The notes: generated by a model from the letters alone, not told the origin. A stretch of DNA of 64,000 nt from Candidatus Magnetominusculus dajiuhuensis (GCA_015233465.1 JADFXP010000001.1:15186-79185), one strand, 5' to 3'; shown: positions 35,612-44,709, counted from the stretch's first letter. Numbers and translations are program-made.

Positions 35612-37843
35612 ATGTTTAATGAGCTTAAATTATTTCTGCCGATAAGGTTGACTCTTCCGATTACTATGAAGATTTCAAAGATAACTGCCATTAATCTTGC
35701 CTTGATTATTGGATTAATCTTGATGAATAGATATAATTTCCTTTTGTTTCACAGCTTTATTGAAGGCGTATGTATAGTTATATCAATTGGCATCTTTATG
35801 GTTACAGTAAACAGTGCTGAAAAAAATCGATATGGTTTTTTTTCAATTATCGGATATTGTTATTTATTTGTTGGGATCACTGATTTTATTCATATGCTTG
35901 GCTATAAGGGGATGAATATATTTAATGGATTTGATATAAGCTTTTCCACACAACTATGGATAGTGGGCAGATATATTGAGAGTCTTTCATTTCTGATTGC
36001 ATCTATTAGTTTTTATCGAAAGATAAATATTAAATATATAACTTCTATTATTTCAGCGATCTTTATAACAAGTTTGATTTCAATATTTTATTTTCATAAT
36101 TTTCCAATCACCTTTATTGAAGGCAGAGGAGTAACAGCAGTTAAGTCTTACAGCGAGTATTTGATATGTTTATTACTTGGAATATCAATGATTTTAATAA
36201 CAAAACGCAAAGATAAATTTGAGACAAAGGTTTATCAAAATCTAATGTCCTTTGCAATGCTTGCTATGATTGGAGAATTTGTTTTTTCATCATATAGAGA
36301 CCTTTATTCATTAGAAAATGTAATAGGCCATTATTTTAAATTGCTTTCGTACTATTTTTTATATAACGCAGTATTTGTAACTGGGATAAAGACACCGTAT
36401 CAACTATTAGCTAAAAGCAGGGAAAAATATCAAACCCTTACAAGGTTTGCGCCAGTTGGTATCTTTAATTTGGATGAAGCTGGAAACATGATTTATACAA
36501 ATCTTCGTTTGTCTGAAATCTCTGGTCTAATAAGAGAGCAGATCAATAGTGTCAGTTGGCTAGAAGCAACTTATCCAATAGACAAAACAACAGTGAATAA
36601 TCAATGGAAAAATACGATTACTTCTGGAATGCAATTTAATATGGAATATAGAATACAGAGTTCAAGCGGTAAGATAACATGGGTACAATGCCTGATAGAT
36701 GCGTTAAAAGACGAAGAAAATAATGTCGTTGGATTTATCGGGACTGTAACAGATATTACAGAGCGAAAGCTGGCGGTTGAGTTGATGTTAAAAGGTGAAA
36801 AATTATATAAAATAACCTTTGAAAATGCCCCAATCGGAATTGCCCACACTAGTATTAGCGGAAGATTTTTGAGGGTAAATGATAGATTCTGCCAGATTAT
36901 TGGATACACAAAAGAAGAGATATTTAAGATTACACGTCAATCGCTAATACACCCTGAGGAAATGGATCAAGATCAAACTGAAATTACAAGATTAATCTGT
37001 GGAGAGGTTAAATCAATTGGAGCGGAGCAGAGATATATTCGTAAAGATAAAAGGGTTATTTATGCCTCGCTAAAGATTTCTCTTTTTTCAAAATATAATG
37101 ATTCTGCGGAATATTTGATAGTTGTATTTGATGATATAACGAAAAGAAAAGAAACTGAGAGACTTGTTCATAAATCACTTAAAGAAAAGAGGCTTCTTTT
37201 GGGAGAAATACATCACAGGGTGAAAAATAATCTCTCAATAGTAGATGGACTGCTTAAGATGCAAAGTCTCAAGGTTAAGGATGAGTATTTTAAAGGACTT
37301 ATATTTGAGTGTCAAAGCAGGATAGCTTCTATTGCACTCATTCATGAAAAACTTTATCAATCTGAATCAATAGCAGAGATAAATTTTAAATTATATATAG
37401 ACAGTCTTATTATAAAGTTGCGCAATACTTATTCTGATGATATTGAGCGGATTAAGTTTAATAATATGGCAGATGAAATATATTTTGACATTGACACTGC
37501 AACACCGCTTGGATTGATCATAAATGAGATACTGACAAACGCAGTAAAGCACGCATTCCCCGATAGAAGTTCTGGAGTAATAGATATTTTCTTATATCAG
37601 ATCAAGGATGATTATGGCAGCCAGTACTATGAGTTGATAATCAAAGATAATGGTGCAGGCTTTCCAGATGAATTAGATTTATACAAAAGTGAAACATTAG
37701 GACTGAGATTAATCAATGGATTAGCCTCTACACAGCTTAATGGACAGATATTATTTGAAAATAAAAGACGAGAGTCAAAAACAATAAGCGGAGCAGAGAT
37801 TAAGATTAAATTCAAAAAATTCACTAGAGTTCAGGGGGAATAA
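35612..37843 (+). CDS. MASE3-PAS-PAS-HisKA_2 membrane histidine kinase
   Basis: A 743-aa sensor. The N-terminal 260 residues hold about seven to eight membrane helices with DFIHMLGYKGMNIF and TQLWIVGRYIESLSF, as in the MASE3 sensory domain. Two PAS domains follow (about 275-390 and 395-515), then a HisKA_2 core with the phosphoacceptor motif EIHHRVKNNL (His534/His535), NEILTNAVKHAF, DNGAGF and LGLRLING. This kinase family usually phosphorylates separate single-domain or PAS-linked receivers. The REC-PAS gene 2 bases downstream is the expected partner. Confidence 0.92.
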   Translation: MFNELKLFLPIRLTLPITMKISKITAINLALIIGLILMNRYNFLLFHSFIEGVCIVISIGIFMVTVNSAEKNRYGFFSIIGYCYLFVGITDFIHMLGYKGMNIFNGFDISFSTQLWIVGRYIESLSFLIASISFYRKINIKYITSIISAIFITSLISIFYFHNFPITFIEGRGVTAVKSYSEYLICLLLGISMILITKRKDKFETKVYQNLMSFAMLAMIGEFVFSSYRDLYSLENVIGHYFKLLSYYFLYNAVFVTGIKTPYQLLAKSREKYQTLTRFAPVGIFNLDEAGNMIYTNLRLSEISGLIREQINSVSWLEATYPIDKTTVNNQWKNTITSGMQFNMEYRIQSSSGKITWVQCLIDALKDEENNVVGFIGTVTDITERKLAVELMLKGEKLYKITFENAPIGIAHTSISGRFLRVNDRFCQIIGYTKEEIFKITRQSLIHPEEMDQDQTEITRLICGEVKSIGAEQRYIRKDKRVIYASLKISLFSKYNDSAEYLIVVFDDITKRKETERLVHKSLKEKRLLLGEIHHRVKNNLSIVDGLLKMQSLKVKDEYFKGLIFECQSRIASIALIHEKLYQSESIAEINFKLYIDSLIIKLRNTYSDDIERIKFNNMADEIYFDIDTATPLGLIINEILTNAVKHAFPDRSSGVIDIFLYQIKDDYGSQYYELIIKDNGAGFPDELDLYKSETLGLRLINGLASTQLNGQILFENKRRESKTISGAEIKIKFKKFTRVQGE

Positions 37844-37845
37844 AT

Positions 37846-38679
37846 ATGTCAAAGGCAAAAATACTTATAGTTGAAGATGAGTTTGTAATTGCAGAAAGTA
37901 TGTCTATGACGTTGATAAATCTTGGGTATAACGTGATTGATTACGTATCCAAAGGTGAAGCTGCCATTGAAATTGCTAAAAATAAAAAACCAGACCTTAT
38001 ATTAATGGATATATCCTTGGCTGGTAAAATGGATGGAATAGAGGCTGCTCAGCACATAAACCTGAATTACAATATTCCGGTAATTTATCTAACTGCCCAT
38101 ATTGATGATAAGTTGATAGCAAGGGCAAAGATTACAGAGCCATTTGGTTATTTGATTAAACCTGTTGAGGAAAAAATACTGCAATGTACAATTGAAATAG
38201 CTTTATATAAGTTAATGTTAGATAAGCAATTTAAGACAAAAGAGTTGTATTTTCAAGGGGTTATGGATAATATAACATATCCGCTAATGGTAATAGGGTT
38301 TGATTATAGGATTAAAATGATGAATGAAGCAGCAAAAAAATGGATTTCATGTACATATTATCCATATGGCGAGTTATTTTGTTTTAAGGTTTCGCATCAT
38401 AAAAATGTTCCTTGTTTTGGCAAAAAGGAACAATGTCCATTGGAATATGTTAGCAGCACATTTAAATCAATAAAGGTAACGCATGAACACTTTACAAAAG
38501 ATGGTGAGGTAAGAGTTATTGAGATAATGGCATCTCCTTTAATAACTAAAGATGGTTCTTTTGACAGTATAATTGAAACGCATATTGATATAACAGAGCG
38601 TTTGAAGACTGAAAAGACAATAAATAAGGGAGGAAATATAAAATGTATACACTTGGAAAAAACACAAATGCACCAATAA
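37846..38679 (+). CDS. REC-PAS response regulator
   Basis: A 277-aa protein. The receiver has phosphoacceptor Asp55 (LILMDISLAGKMDGIEAA) and the C-terminal half is a PAS domain (about 135-255). The PAS carries a Cys/His-rich loop, SHHKNVPCFGKKEQCPLE, found in a subgroup of PAS domains and a candidate metal or redox site. There is no output domain. It starts 2 bases after the MASE3 kinase and overlaps the HD-GYP gene by 37 bases. It is probably the middle step that carries signal from kinase to effector. Confidence 0.88.
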   Translation: MSKAKILIVEDEFVIAESMSMTLINLGYNVIDYVSKGEAAIEIAKNKKPDLILMDISLAGKMDGIEAAQHINLNYNIPVIYLTAHIDDKLIARAKITEPFGYLIKPVEEKILQCTIEIALYKLMLDKQFKTKELYFQGVMDNITYPLMVIGFDYRIKMMNEAAKKWISCTYYPYGELFCFKVSHHKNVPCFGKKEQCPLEYVSSTFKSIKVTHEHFTKDGEVRVIEIMASPLITKDGSFDSIIETHIDITERLKTEKTINKGGNIKCIHLEKTQMHQ

Positions 38680-40103
38680 TCCTGATATCAGATGATGAAC
38701 CGGATACATTAAATTTATTAACTAATATTTACAAGAGGCAGTACAATGTTGTTTCAGCTCAGAGTGGGAAAGAGACTTTGGATATCTTTCAGAAATTACC
38801 TATTGATTTAATTTTACTTGATGCAAAGATGCCTGATATGGATGGATTTAGCGTATGTCAAAAATTAAGAAACGGCTATAGCCATAACTATGTGCATAGA
38901 CCATATGTAATGATGATGACCGCTTATTATACTGATGAATTTATAGATAAGGCATTTGACGTAGGAGTGGATGATTATATCAGGAAACCCTTAAACGTAA
39001 AGATATTGGAAAGGCGAATTAAGGCAATACTTGAGAGGAAGATTTTACAAGATACGCTAATGGATTCGGAATTAAAGCTTAAAACCATCTTTGATAATGC
39101 AAATGATGGAATAATTATAACTGACATAGAAACAAAGAAATTATTAACGGTTAATAATAAAATTTGTCAGATGACTGGGTTTAGTAATGAAGAACTTTTA
39201 TCTATGAATATAATGGATATACATTTAAAAGAGGATGCACCGATGATACTTGCGAAGTTTGACATGCAGGTAACAAATAAAGGGACACTTTTAGAAGCAG
39301 TGCCTATTAGAAGAAAGGATGGAACTATCTTTTATGCAGATATAAATATCTCTCCTATTATATTAAATAATAAACAATATGTAGTAGGTTTTTTTAGGGA
39401 TATGACAAAACGATTGATTTTATTAAATGAATTAGGCGCTCACAAGAATTCTTTAGAAGATTTAGTAAGTCAAAGGACGATAGAGTTAAATGAGAGCCTA
39501 ATGAAATTGAGATTTATAATAGATTCTATTACAAAGGCAATGGCGCATACAGTTGAGGCTAAAGACCCTTATACTGCTGGGCATCAGAAACATGTTTCAG
39601 AGATAGCTCGTAAGATTGCAAATAAGATGGGTCTGCCAAAGGATCAAGTAGAAGGAATTAGAGTGGCTGGTGTGCTGCATGATTTAGGTAAAATACAGGT
39701 TCCTTCAGAGATATTATCCAAACCAGCTAAGTTGAATGAATTTGAATTTGGCTTGATACATATGCACAGCAATACAGGTTATACAATATTAAATGGAATA
39801 GATTTTCCTTGGCCAATAGCAGATATTGTCAGACAGCATCATGAAAGGATTGATGGTTCAGGGTATCCTTTAGGACTAAAAAAAGAAGAGATTTTAATTG
39901 AGTCAAAGATACTAAGTGTTGCGGATGTATATGACGCAATGGTCACACATAGACCATATAGAGCTGCATTGGGTAGAGATGCCGCATTAAATGAAATTCA
40001 AAAAAATAAAGGGATATTATACGACAGCGTTATTGTTGATGCCTTTGAAGAAACTATTAATGATAAGGATTTTTATTTATCTGATAATTCTATAGACTTG
40101 TAA
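38643..40103 (+). CDS. REC-PAS-HD-GYP c-di-GMP phosphodiesterase
   Basis: A 486-aa response regulator. The receiver (LISDDEPD, LLDAKMPDMDG, RKPLN) is followed by a PAS (about 145-260), a helical linker and an HD-GYP domain (about 300-470) with GHQKHVSEIA, GVLHDLGKI, HMHSNTGY, RQHHERIDGSGYP and KILSVADVYDAMVTHRPYR. All metal ligands and the GYP signature are present, so it should hydrolyse c-di-GMP when active. GGGAGGAAATATAAA precedes the ATG. It is the only catalytic output in this cluster. Confidence 0.94.
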   Translation: MYTLGKNTNAPIILISDDEPDTLNLLTNIYKRQYNVVSAQSGKETLDIFQKLPIDLILLDAKMPDMDGFSVCQKLRNGYSHNYVHRPYVMMMTAYYTDEFIDKAFDVGVDDYIRKPLNVKILERRIKAILERKILQDTLMDSELKLKTIFDNANDGIIITDIETKKLLTVNNKICQMTGFSNEELLSMNIMDIHLKEDAPMILAKFDMQVTNKGTLLEAVPIRRKDGTIFYADINISPIILNNKQYVVGFFRDMTKRLILLNELGAHKNSLEDLVSQRTIELNESLMKLRFIIDSITKAMAHTVEAKDPYTAGHQKHVSEIARKIANKMGLPKDQVEGIRVAGVLHDLGKIQVPSEILSKPAKLNEFEFGLIHMHSNTGYTILNGIDFPWPIADIVRQHHERIDGSGYPLGLKKEEILIESKILSVADVYDAMVTHRPYRAALGRDAALNEIQKNKGILYDSVIVDAFEETINDKDFYLSDNSIDL

Positions 40104-40114
40104 TGTGATATTTT

Positions 40115-40145
40115 TAATATTATCCCTTTAGGGGTAAATAATATA
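40115..40145 (+). terminator. Hairpin after the HD-GYP gene
   Basis: TATTAT-CCC-tttA-GGGG-taaATAATA folds as a stem-loop and is followed by ATATTTTT. It may end or weaken transcription before the glycogen-binding gene. Confidence 0.4.
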
Positions 40146-40166
40146 TTTTTAAGAAAGGAGATCATT

Positions 40167-40526
40167 ATGGAAGTACTTGGTTTTGAAAAGATAATTACTG
40201 ATTATAGTATTATAACTGCAGGAGTAACAAAAAAATTTTTAAAGTCAAATAATCTTTGTAAGGTTAGCTTTAAATTTCCAAAAGATGCTGCCACACATTG
40301 TACATCTGTCAATTTAGTAGGAGACTTTAACGCATGGGATATATATGCAACGCCAATGAAAAAAGATGCTGATGGAAATTTTATAGTTACTATAGACCTT
40401 GAGAAGGGACGTGAATATCAATATCGTTTTTTAATAGATGAAACAAGATGGGAAAATGATTGGCATGCAGATAGATATGTGCCTAGTCCTTATGGACAAG
40501 TGGAAAATTCAGTAGTTGTTGTTTAG
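40167..40526 (+). CDS. Stand-alone glycogen-binding (CBM48/AMPK-beta-like) domain protein
   Basis: A 119-aa protein whose C-terminal 85 residues match the AMPK beta/CBM48 glycogen-binding module: VNLVGDFNAWD, TPMKKDADGNFIVTIDLEKG, YQYRFLIDETRWENDWHADR and PSPYGQVENSVV. The N-terminal 30 residues are unlike the family. There is no catalytic domain. Such single modules occur in several anaerobes, with unknown roles. AAAGGAG precedes the ATG. Its place behind the signalling operon suggests a glycogen-linked response, which is an inference. Confidence 0.88.
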   Translation: MEVLGFEKIITDYSIITAGVTKKFLKSNNLCKVSFKFPKDAATHCTSVNLVGDFNAWDIYATPMKKDADGNFIVTIDLEKGREYQYRFLIDETRWENDWHADRYVPSPYGQVENSVVVV

Positions 40527-40626
40527 AAAAGGTCAAATAACTACTTGCGGATTTGGGGGGTGTTATCCTCCAATATTCTGCAGGTAATGATAAATTAATA
40601 ATCTTGAAATCTGATAAGGAAAAGAT

Positions 40627-41193
40627 ATGAATATACCTCAATTAATATTGGCACAAAATGGTAATTTAGAGGCTCAATTTAATATAGGAATAATGTATTC
40701 CATTGGGCATACAGTGCCATTAAACCTTAAGGAGGCAGTTATGTGGTATAAAAAGGCTGCTGCGCAAGGACATAGTGAAGCACAAAATAATCTTGGGAAT
40801 ATGTATTGCAAAGGTTATGGCGTAGCTCAAGATTATGAAAAGGCTTTAAAGTGGTTTCATAGAGCAGCTAAACAAGGTAATACGGATGCTCAATATAATT
40901 TAGGTAAGATGTATGAATTAGGATATGGAACTTTGCAAGATTTTGATAAGGCGATAAGATGGTTTAATGAAGCTGCTGAAAATGGGAACATAATGGCTCA
41001 AATTCATCTAGGTGATATATATTACAGGGGTATGGGAGTAGAAAAGGATAATAATAAAGCAGTTAAATGGTTTTGTAAGGCAGCTGGCCTTGGTTATGCT
41101 GAGGCTAAGGAAAGGATTCTATATATTAATGCAGAGATAATGAAAAAATATGTTAAAGATGAAAATATAGTAGAGGTAAATTCTGATTATTAA
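40627..41193 (+). CDS. Sel1-repeat protein
   Basis: A 188-aa protein made of about four to five Sel1-like TPR repeats of 36 residues, such as AQNNLGNMYCKGYGVAQDY and AQYNLGKMYELGYG. No signal peptide is seen, so it is expected in the cytoplasm. Sel1 proteins act as scaffolds in signalling. AAGGAAAAGAT precedes ATG 40627. It lies 100 bases after the glycogen-binding gene. Confidence 0.88.
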   Translation: MNIPQLILAQNGNLEAQFNIGIMYSIGHTVPLNLKEAVMWYKKAAAQGHSEAQNNLGNMYCKGYGVAQDYEKALKWFHRAAKQGNTDAQYNLGKMYELGYGTLQDFDKAIRWFNEAAENGNIMAQIHLGDIYYRGMGVEKDNNKAVKWFCKAAGLGYAEAKERILYINAEIMKKYVKDENIVEVNSDY

Positions 41194-41210
41194 AGATAAT
41201 TTTATTAGAA

Positions 41211-41266
41211 TGCGGGTTTAAACAGCTAAGTCTGAGTCACAGATTCGTTATGAACTTATACCCGCA
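41211..41266. terminator. Inverted repeat after the Sel1 gene
   Basis: TGCGGGT (41211-41217) and ACCCGCA (41260-41266) bracket a 42-base loop that contains its own small pairings. It may be a terminator or a repeat relic. Confidence 0.35.
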
Positions 41267-41287
41267 TGTGTAGTTTGAGGAGACGTA

Positions 41288-41515
41288 ATGAGGATAATTA
41301 TAATATTGATAACTTGTATGCTAATTACAGTTAATGTGACAAGTTCTACGATTTTATGGAATGCCTTGGCTATAGTTAATTCATTAGCTCAAGTTATCAA
41401 TTCCATAGGATTAGTAATAGTAACATTCATGATTAACTCATTAGGGATAACATTTATAATTATTATAGTTTATAGAGACTACTTGAAAAATGAAGGATCA
41501 AATATTAAAAGATAG
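41288..41515 (+). CDS. Small membrane protein, unknown
   Basis: A 75-aa ORF with a good ribosome site (GAGGAG, 6 bases before ATG 41288). Two hydrophobic stretches, about residues 2-20 and 28-63, are followed by a basic tail (NEGSNIKR). No family recognised. The strong start signal supports translation, but no comparison was possible. Confidence 0.5.
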   Translation: MRIIIILITCMLITVNVTSSTILWNALAIVNSLAQVINSIGLVIVTFMINSLGITFIIIIVYRDYLKNEGSNIKR

Positions 41516-41632
41516 TGCAGCTAACCCACCCATTATTCATAAAACAATTAAGACTAATGCCAAGTTGTAGTCATTGGAGTAAATAAAATATAAAAGCTTT
41601 CCCCGCAGAGAGTTCAGATGAAAAACAAATAA

Positions 41633-41838
41633 AAGACCTCTGCACAACCTGTCCTTTAAGGGGCTCTGCCCCTTAAAAATCCCCGCAAAGGGACTCGTCC
41701 CGGGGGTCTAAGACCCCTTGAGCCCATTATAAAAACCTCTAAATAACTATATGGTTTCTTGTAATTCCCATTTTTTAAAAGACAAATTTGCAAAATCATT
41801 ATTTATTTTTGTTCTTCTTAAGATGTGCAGAGGTCTTT
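41633..41838. mobile_element. Candidate MITE or IS relic with 15-bp terminal inverted repeats
   Basis: AAAGACCTCTGCACA (41633-41647) and its exact complement TGTGCAGAGGTCTTT (41824-41838) enclose about 176 bases that include a modular repeat copy. Ends of the AGACCT-CTGCACA type are known from IS5-like elements. No target-site duplication and no intact transposase are seen. The rest of the 41516-42029 gap has no gene I can support. Confidence 0.5.
41650..41741. repeat. Modular palindromic repeat A, copy 9
   Basis: AAGGGGCTCTGCCCCTT, GGGACTCGTCCC and GGGGGTCTAAGACCCC hairpins in a row. It lies within the 15-bp inverted repeats. Confidence 0.78.
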
Positions 41839-41946
41839 CCTATAATTTTTTCTCCATGACTTCAGCGTCTCTGTGTAAAGATTTTTCTTTTTTCTCTGTT
41901 GAAGTTTTTACCTGTATGAATGCGGCTTGGTATGAATAATTTTAAC

Positions 41947-41975
41947 TTGACTCTTTACAATAAATGGGTTACTAT
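41947..41975 (+). promoter_or_regulatory. Sigma-70 promoter of the Bax-1 family gene
   Basis: TTGACT (41947-41952), 17 bases, TACTAT (41970-41975), 54 bases before the ATG. Confidence 0.5.
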
Positions 41976-42029
41976 ATAAATGGTAAAAAGTAGTATTAAG
42001 TTATATTGATAAACATGGAGGATAAATAA

Positions 42030-42770
42030 ATGAGGACATCAAATCCTGTATTAAGCGTAAAGACATTTGCAAATGTAAGAGGTAATTATGATTCAGTAAT
42101 GACAGTTCAGGGGACTGCAACTAAATCAATAATACTTCTACTTTTATTGGTAATATCATCTTCTTTTGTATGGAAGATGTTTATGGAATCAACAGATTCT
42201 TCAGTAGTTGGCCCTTGGATGATAGGGGGAGCAATCGGAGGATTTATTGTAGCATTGGTTACTATGTTCAAAAAAGAGTGGTCAATGTTTACGGCACCTG
42301 TATATGCGATACTTGAGGGGCTATTTATCGGAGGCATTTCAGCGACCTTTGAGGCAAAATTTAGCGGTATAGTATTTCAGGCGGTAACTCTAACGTTTGG
42401 GACGTTGTTTTGTTTATTGATAGCTTATAAGACACGTTTAATAACAGTATCTGAGAAATTCAAATTAGGTGTTGTTGCTGCAACTGGAGCTATCGGCATA
42501 TTTTATTTGCTGAGTATGGTATTGGGGATGTTTGGAGTAAATATGCCGTTTATTAATGGTTCTGGCGGGTTTAGTATAGCGATTAGTTTATTTATAGTAG
42601 TAATAGCAGCATTGAATCTTGTGCTTGATTTTGATTTTATAGAGACAGCAGCAGAACAAGGCGCGCCGCAATATATGGAATGGTACGGCGCATTTGGCTT
42701 GATGGTTACATTGGTTTGGCTTTATATTGAGATATTAAGACTGCTCTCTAAATTGCAAAGTAGAGATTAA
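42030..42770 (+). CDS. Bax inhibitor-1 / YccA-family membrane protein
   Basis: A 246-aa inner-membrane protein with seven predicted helices after a 30-residue cytoplasmic start (NPVLSVKTF). Segment features fit the Bax1-I bacterial subgroup: FTAPVYAILEGLFIGGISA, GVVAATGAIG, and the acidic pair in NLVLDFDFIE before the final helix with QYMEWYGAFGLMVTLVWLYIEILRLL. Family members (BsYetJ, YccA) act as pH-dependent calcium leak channels or interact with FtsH. A single gene with its own promoter. Confidence 0.9.
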   Translation: MRTSNPVLSVKTFANVRGNYDSVMTVQGTATKSIILLLLLVISSSFVWKMFMESTDSSVVGPWMIGGAIGGFIVALVTMFKKEWSMFTAPVYAILEGLFIGGISATFEAKFSGIVFQAVTLTFGTLFCLLIAYKTRLITVSEKFKLGVVAATGAIGIFYLLSMVLGMFGVNMPFINGSGGFSIAISLFIVVIAALNLVLDFDFIETAAEQGAPQYMEWYGAFGLMVTLVWLYIEILRLLSKLQSRD

Positions 42771-42794
42771 CATTTATTGGTATAATCTTCCAAT

Positions 42795-42822
42795 GTAGGG
42801 GCACGATGCATCGTGCCCCTAC
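42795..42822. repeat. Perfect 28-bp palindrome
   Basis: GTAGGGGCACGATG and its exact complement CATCGTGCCCCTAC without a loop. It follows the Bax-1 family gene by 24 bases. Palindromes of this kind are dispersed in many genomes; here it may act as terminator. Confidence 0.8.
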
Positions 42823-42890
42823 GTCATGTTTAGATCTTATTAGTAAATATCTAATACGAGTGGGTTTCTGTTTTTAGTCCCCATAAATAT

Positions 42891-42919
42891 TTTACACAAA
42901 TAAAATTTTATGCTATAAT
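42891..42919 (+). promoter_or_regulatory. Sigma-70 promoter of tRNA-Ser
   Basis: TTTACA (42891-42896), exact 17-base spacer, TGC-TATAAT with a perfect -10 at 42914-42919, 16 bases before the tRNA. Confidence 0.75.
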
Positions 42920-42935
42920 ATAAGGTTTTCAAAAT

Positions 42936-43027
42936 GGAGAGGTGGCCGAGTGGCTGAAGGCAGCCGCCTGCTAAGCGGTTGTGGGAGTAACATTCCACCG
43001 AGGGTTCGAATCCCTCCTTCTCCGCCA
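42936..43027 (+). tRNA. tRNA-Ser (anticodon GCT)
   Basis: A class II tRNA of 92 bases. Acceptor GGAGAGG pairs with CTTCTCC; anticodon stem-loop CCGC-CTGCTAA-GCGG; long variable arm GTGGGAGTAACATTCCAC; T-loop GGTTCGAATCC; discriminator G and encoded CCA. Confidence 0.97.
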
Positions 43028-43176
43028 TCATATATATTTAAATTAAATAGGGGGAAGGATTTTACCTGCCCAATGGTAAACAATAAATTAGCTGCTATAG
43101 TTAAATTGATTAAAGTTTTTACTATATTTAGACCTTCCTATAAGAAATATCTACAAGAAAATTACTGGAAAATACA

Positions 43177-44709
43177 ATGGAATATTGTATAAGTGATTGT
43201 TCACTTCAAGCAGAGGACTTTCTAAACATTCTGAGAATGATAGTGATGACAGTGAAAAATTTTATTATAGCTTTTTTATCTCAAGATGACATTACAAACA
43301 TTCTCGGAATGATAGTGATGGCGCTTTTGACTGTTTTAATTCCAATAGCGATATCCATTTTAAGCGAAATAAAAGGAAAAGATTTTGAGGTTATAGATAA
43401 AAATGTATTATTAAATCGTATTCTTAATGCTCGATTATTTTTTAAATATTTAGCTTTGGTATTTTTACCATTAATATTTTGGGGAGCATCAAAATGTTGG
43501 TTTATACGTATTTTAGAATTAATTGTTTGGGGCATTGGAATTAGATATATAGCTTATATTTTGATTAATTCATATCGTTGGATGAAAGGAGACAGGCATG
43601 GCTTAAGATTAGATTATTTGAAAAATTTGAAAAATATTTTGGATATAGAAGCATCTTGGAATTCTGTTTGGCAGACGGAAAAAATTAATACTCAAAACGA
43701 AAGGGATTTTTTTAAAATATTTTCTTCAAAAATTGATGATCAGATAGAAAAGAATGAAAGTAATCTTATATCAAAATTACTGGGAGATTTTAATAACTTT
43801 ATTAATAATAGATCAACTGTTTTTCTTATTATTGAGTTATTTCCAAAAGTTTTAGACTGGCATTTTGAGATATGGAAAAAAGAACATTTGTTGACTGGTC
43901 AAAAAGAACAGGAAGGTGACTGGGTCAATTATAGCATAATTTCAGATTACCTTGATTCTATTCTGAAAAAAACAGAGGAACGCGCCCTTAAAGAAGGAGA
44001 TAGTTATTCCTTCTTTTCAAAATTTAAAATTCATGCTGAAAATCATTCGACAGAATTTACTACGGGATTCTATTATATTGAGTCATTAATGGATATCTTT
44101 TACCACGTATTCTTTGAACAAATACATTCTTCCCCTAAGAGATACAATATTTGGAGTCATTATTTTCCAAAAGAATGGAAGTTTACAAAAGTTAATTTAG
44201 AAAAAAATGATAGAGATAATATTGCGTGGAGGTCTCTGAATATTTTCTTACAATGGGCGCCAGGTAGGATTGAGAGATCATCTCAAGAAACTGAGCCTGA
44301 CAACATTTTGGATTATACTTCCTCTAATCTTTTTCCTGAAGTTGACCCAATTTTATGGGCAAAGATCTTAACTTTATGTATGAGATCATGGACGAATAAT
44401 GAACGCATGAAATCTCTTGTTGAAGGAAAAAGAAATTTTGGTATTATGGGCAGACCTATGGCTTATACTTTTCTTTCAGAAGAAAAATTAAATGAGCAAA
44501 GAAGTAAGAAAATGGAATTAGAAGAAGATAAAACATTTGAACTCGCCTTATATTTGTTTGAAGATTTTTTAACAAAAGACAATTTGAATAGTTTTATTGA
44601 TGATTTGGGAAAACTGAAATATGAGGATGATATTATAGAAAAAGAGCGTAATAGTTATATTGCAATTTTTGAGAAAATGATTTCTATATTAGAGTTGAAG
44701 AAATCATAA
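43177..44709 (+). CDS. Unrecognised membrane-anchored protein downstream of tRNA-Ser
   Basis: A 510-aa protein with no family I can name. Hydrophobic helices are at about 24-34, 40-60, 85-105 and 107-130; the remaining 370 residues are soluble, charged and probably cytoplasmic (HFEIWKKEHLL, FFSKFKIHAENHS, WTNNERMKSLVEG). The N-terminus contains a short duplication: NILRMIVM and NILGMIVM, each encoded by ACATTCT-nn-GAATGATAGTGATG. The start is uncertain; no good ribosome site precedes ATG 43177. Its AT-rich, lone position directly behind a tRNA gene suggests an acquired accessory gene. Confidence 0.7.
   Translation: MEYCISDCSLQAEDFLNILRMIVMTVKNFIIAFLSQDDITNILGMIVMALLTVLIPIAISILSEIKGKDFEVIDKNVLLNRILNARLFFKYLALVFLPLIFWGASKCWFIRILELIVWGIGIRYIAYILINSYRWMKGDRHGLRLDYLKNLKNILDIEASWNSVWQTEKINTQNERDFFKIFSSKIDDQIEKNESNLISKLLGDFNNFINNRSTVFLIIELFPKVLDWHFEIWKKEHLLTGQKEQEGDWVNYSIISDYLDSILKKTEERALKEGDSYSFFSKFKIHAENHSTEFTTGFYYIESLMDIFYHVFFEQIHSSPKRYNIWSHYFPKEWKFTKVNLEKNDRDNIAWRSLNIFLQWAPGRIERSSQETEPDNILDYTSSNLFPEVDPILWAKILTLCMRSWTNNERMKSLVEGKRNFGIMGRPMAYTFLSEEKLNEQRSKKMELEEDKTFELALYLFEDFLTKDNLNSFIDDLGKLKYEDDIIEKERNSYIAIFEKMISILELKKS

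Noticed and set aside
41751-41939. 62-codon ORF between repeat copy 9 and the Bax-1 family gene
   Set aside because: It crosses the right terminal inverted repeat and has no ribosome site. The opposite strand reads NDFANLSFKKWELQET, too short and weak to call a transposase.
42950-43192. 80-codon ORF over tRNA-Ser (and a 63-codon one on the other strand)
   Set aside because: Both are tRNA shadows; the minus-strand one gives the well-known spurious peptide read from tRNA-Ser genes.
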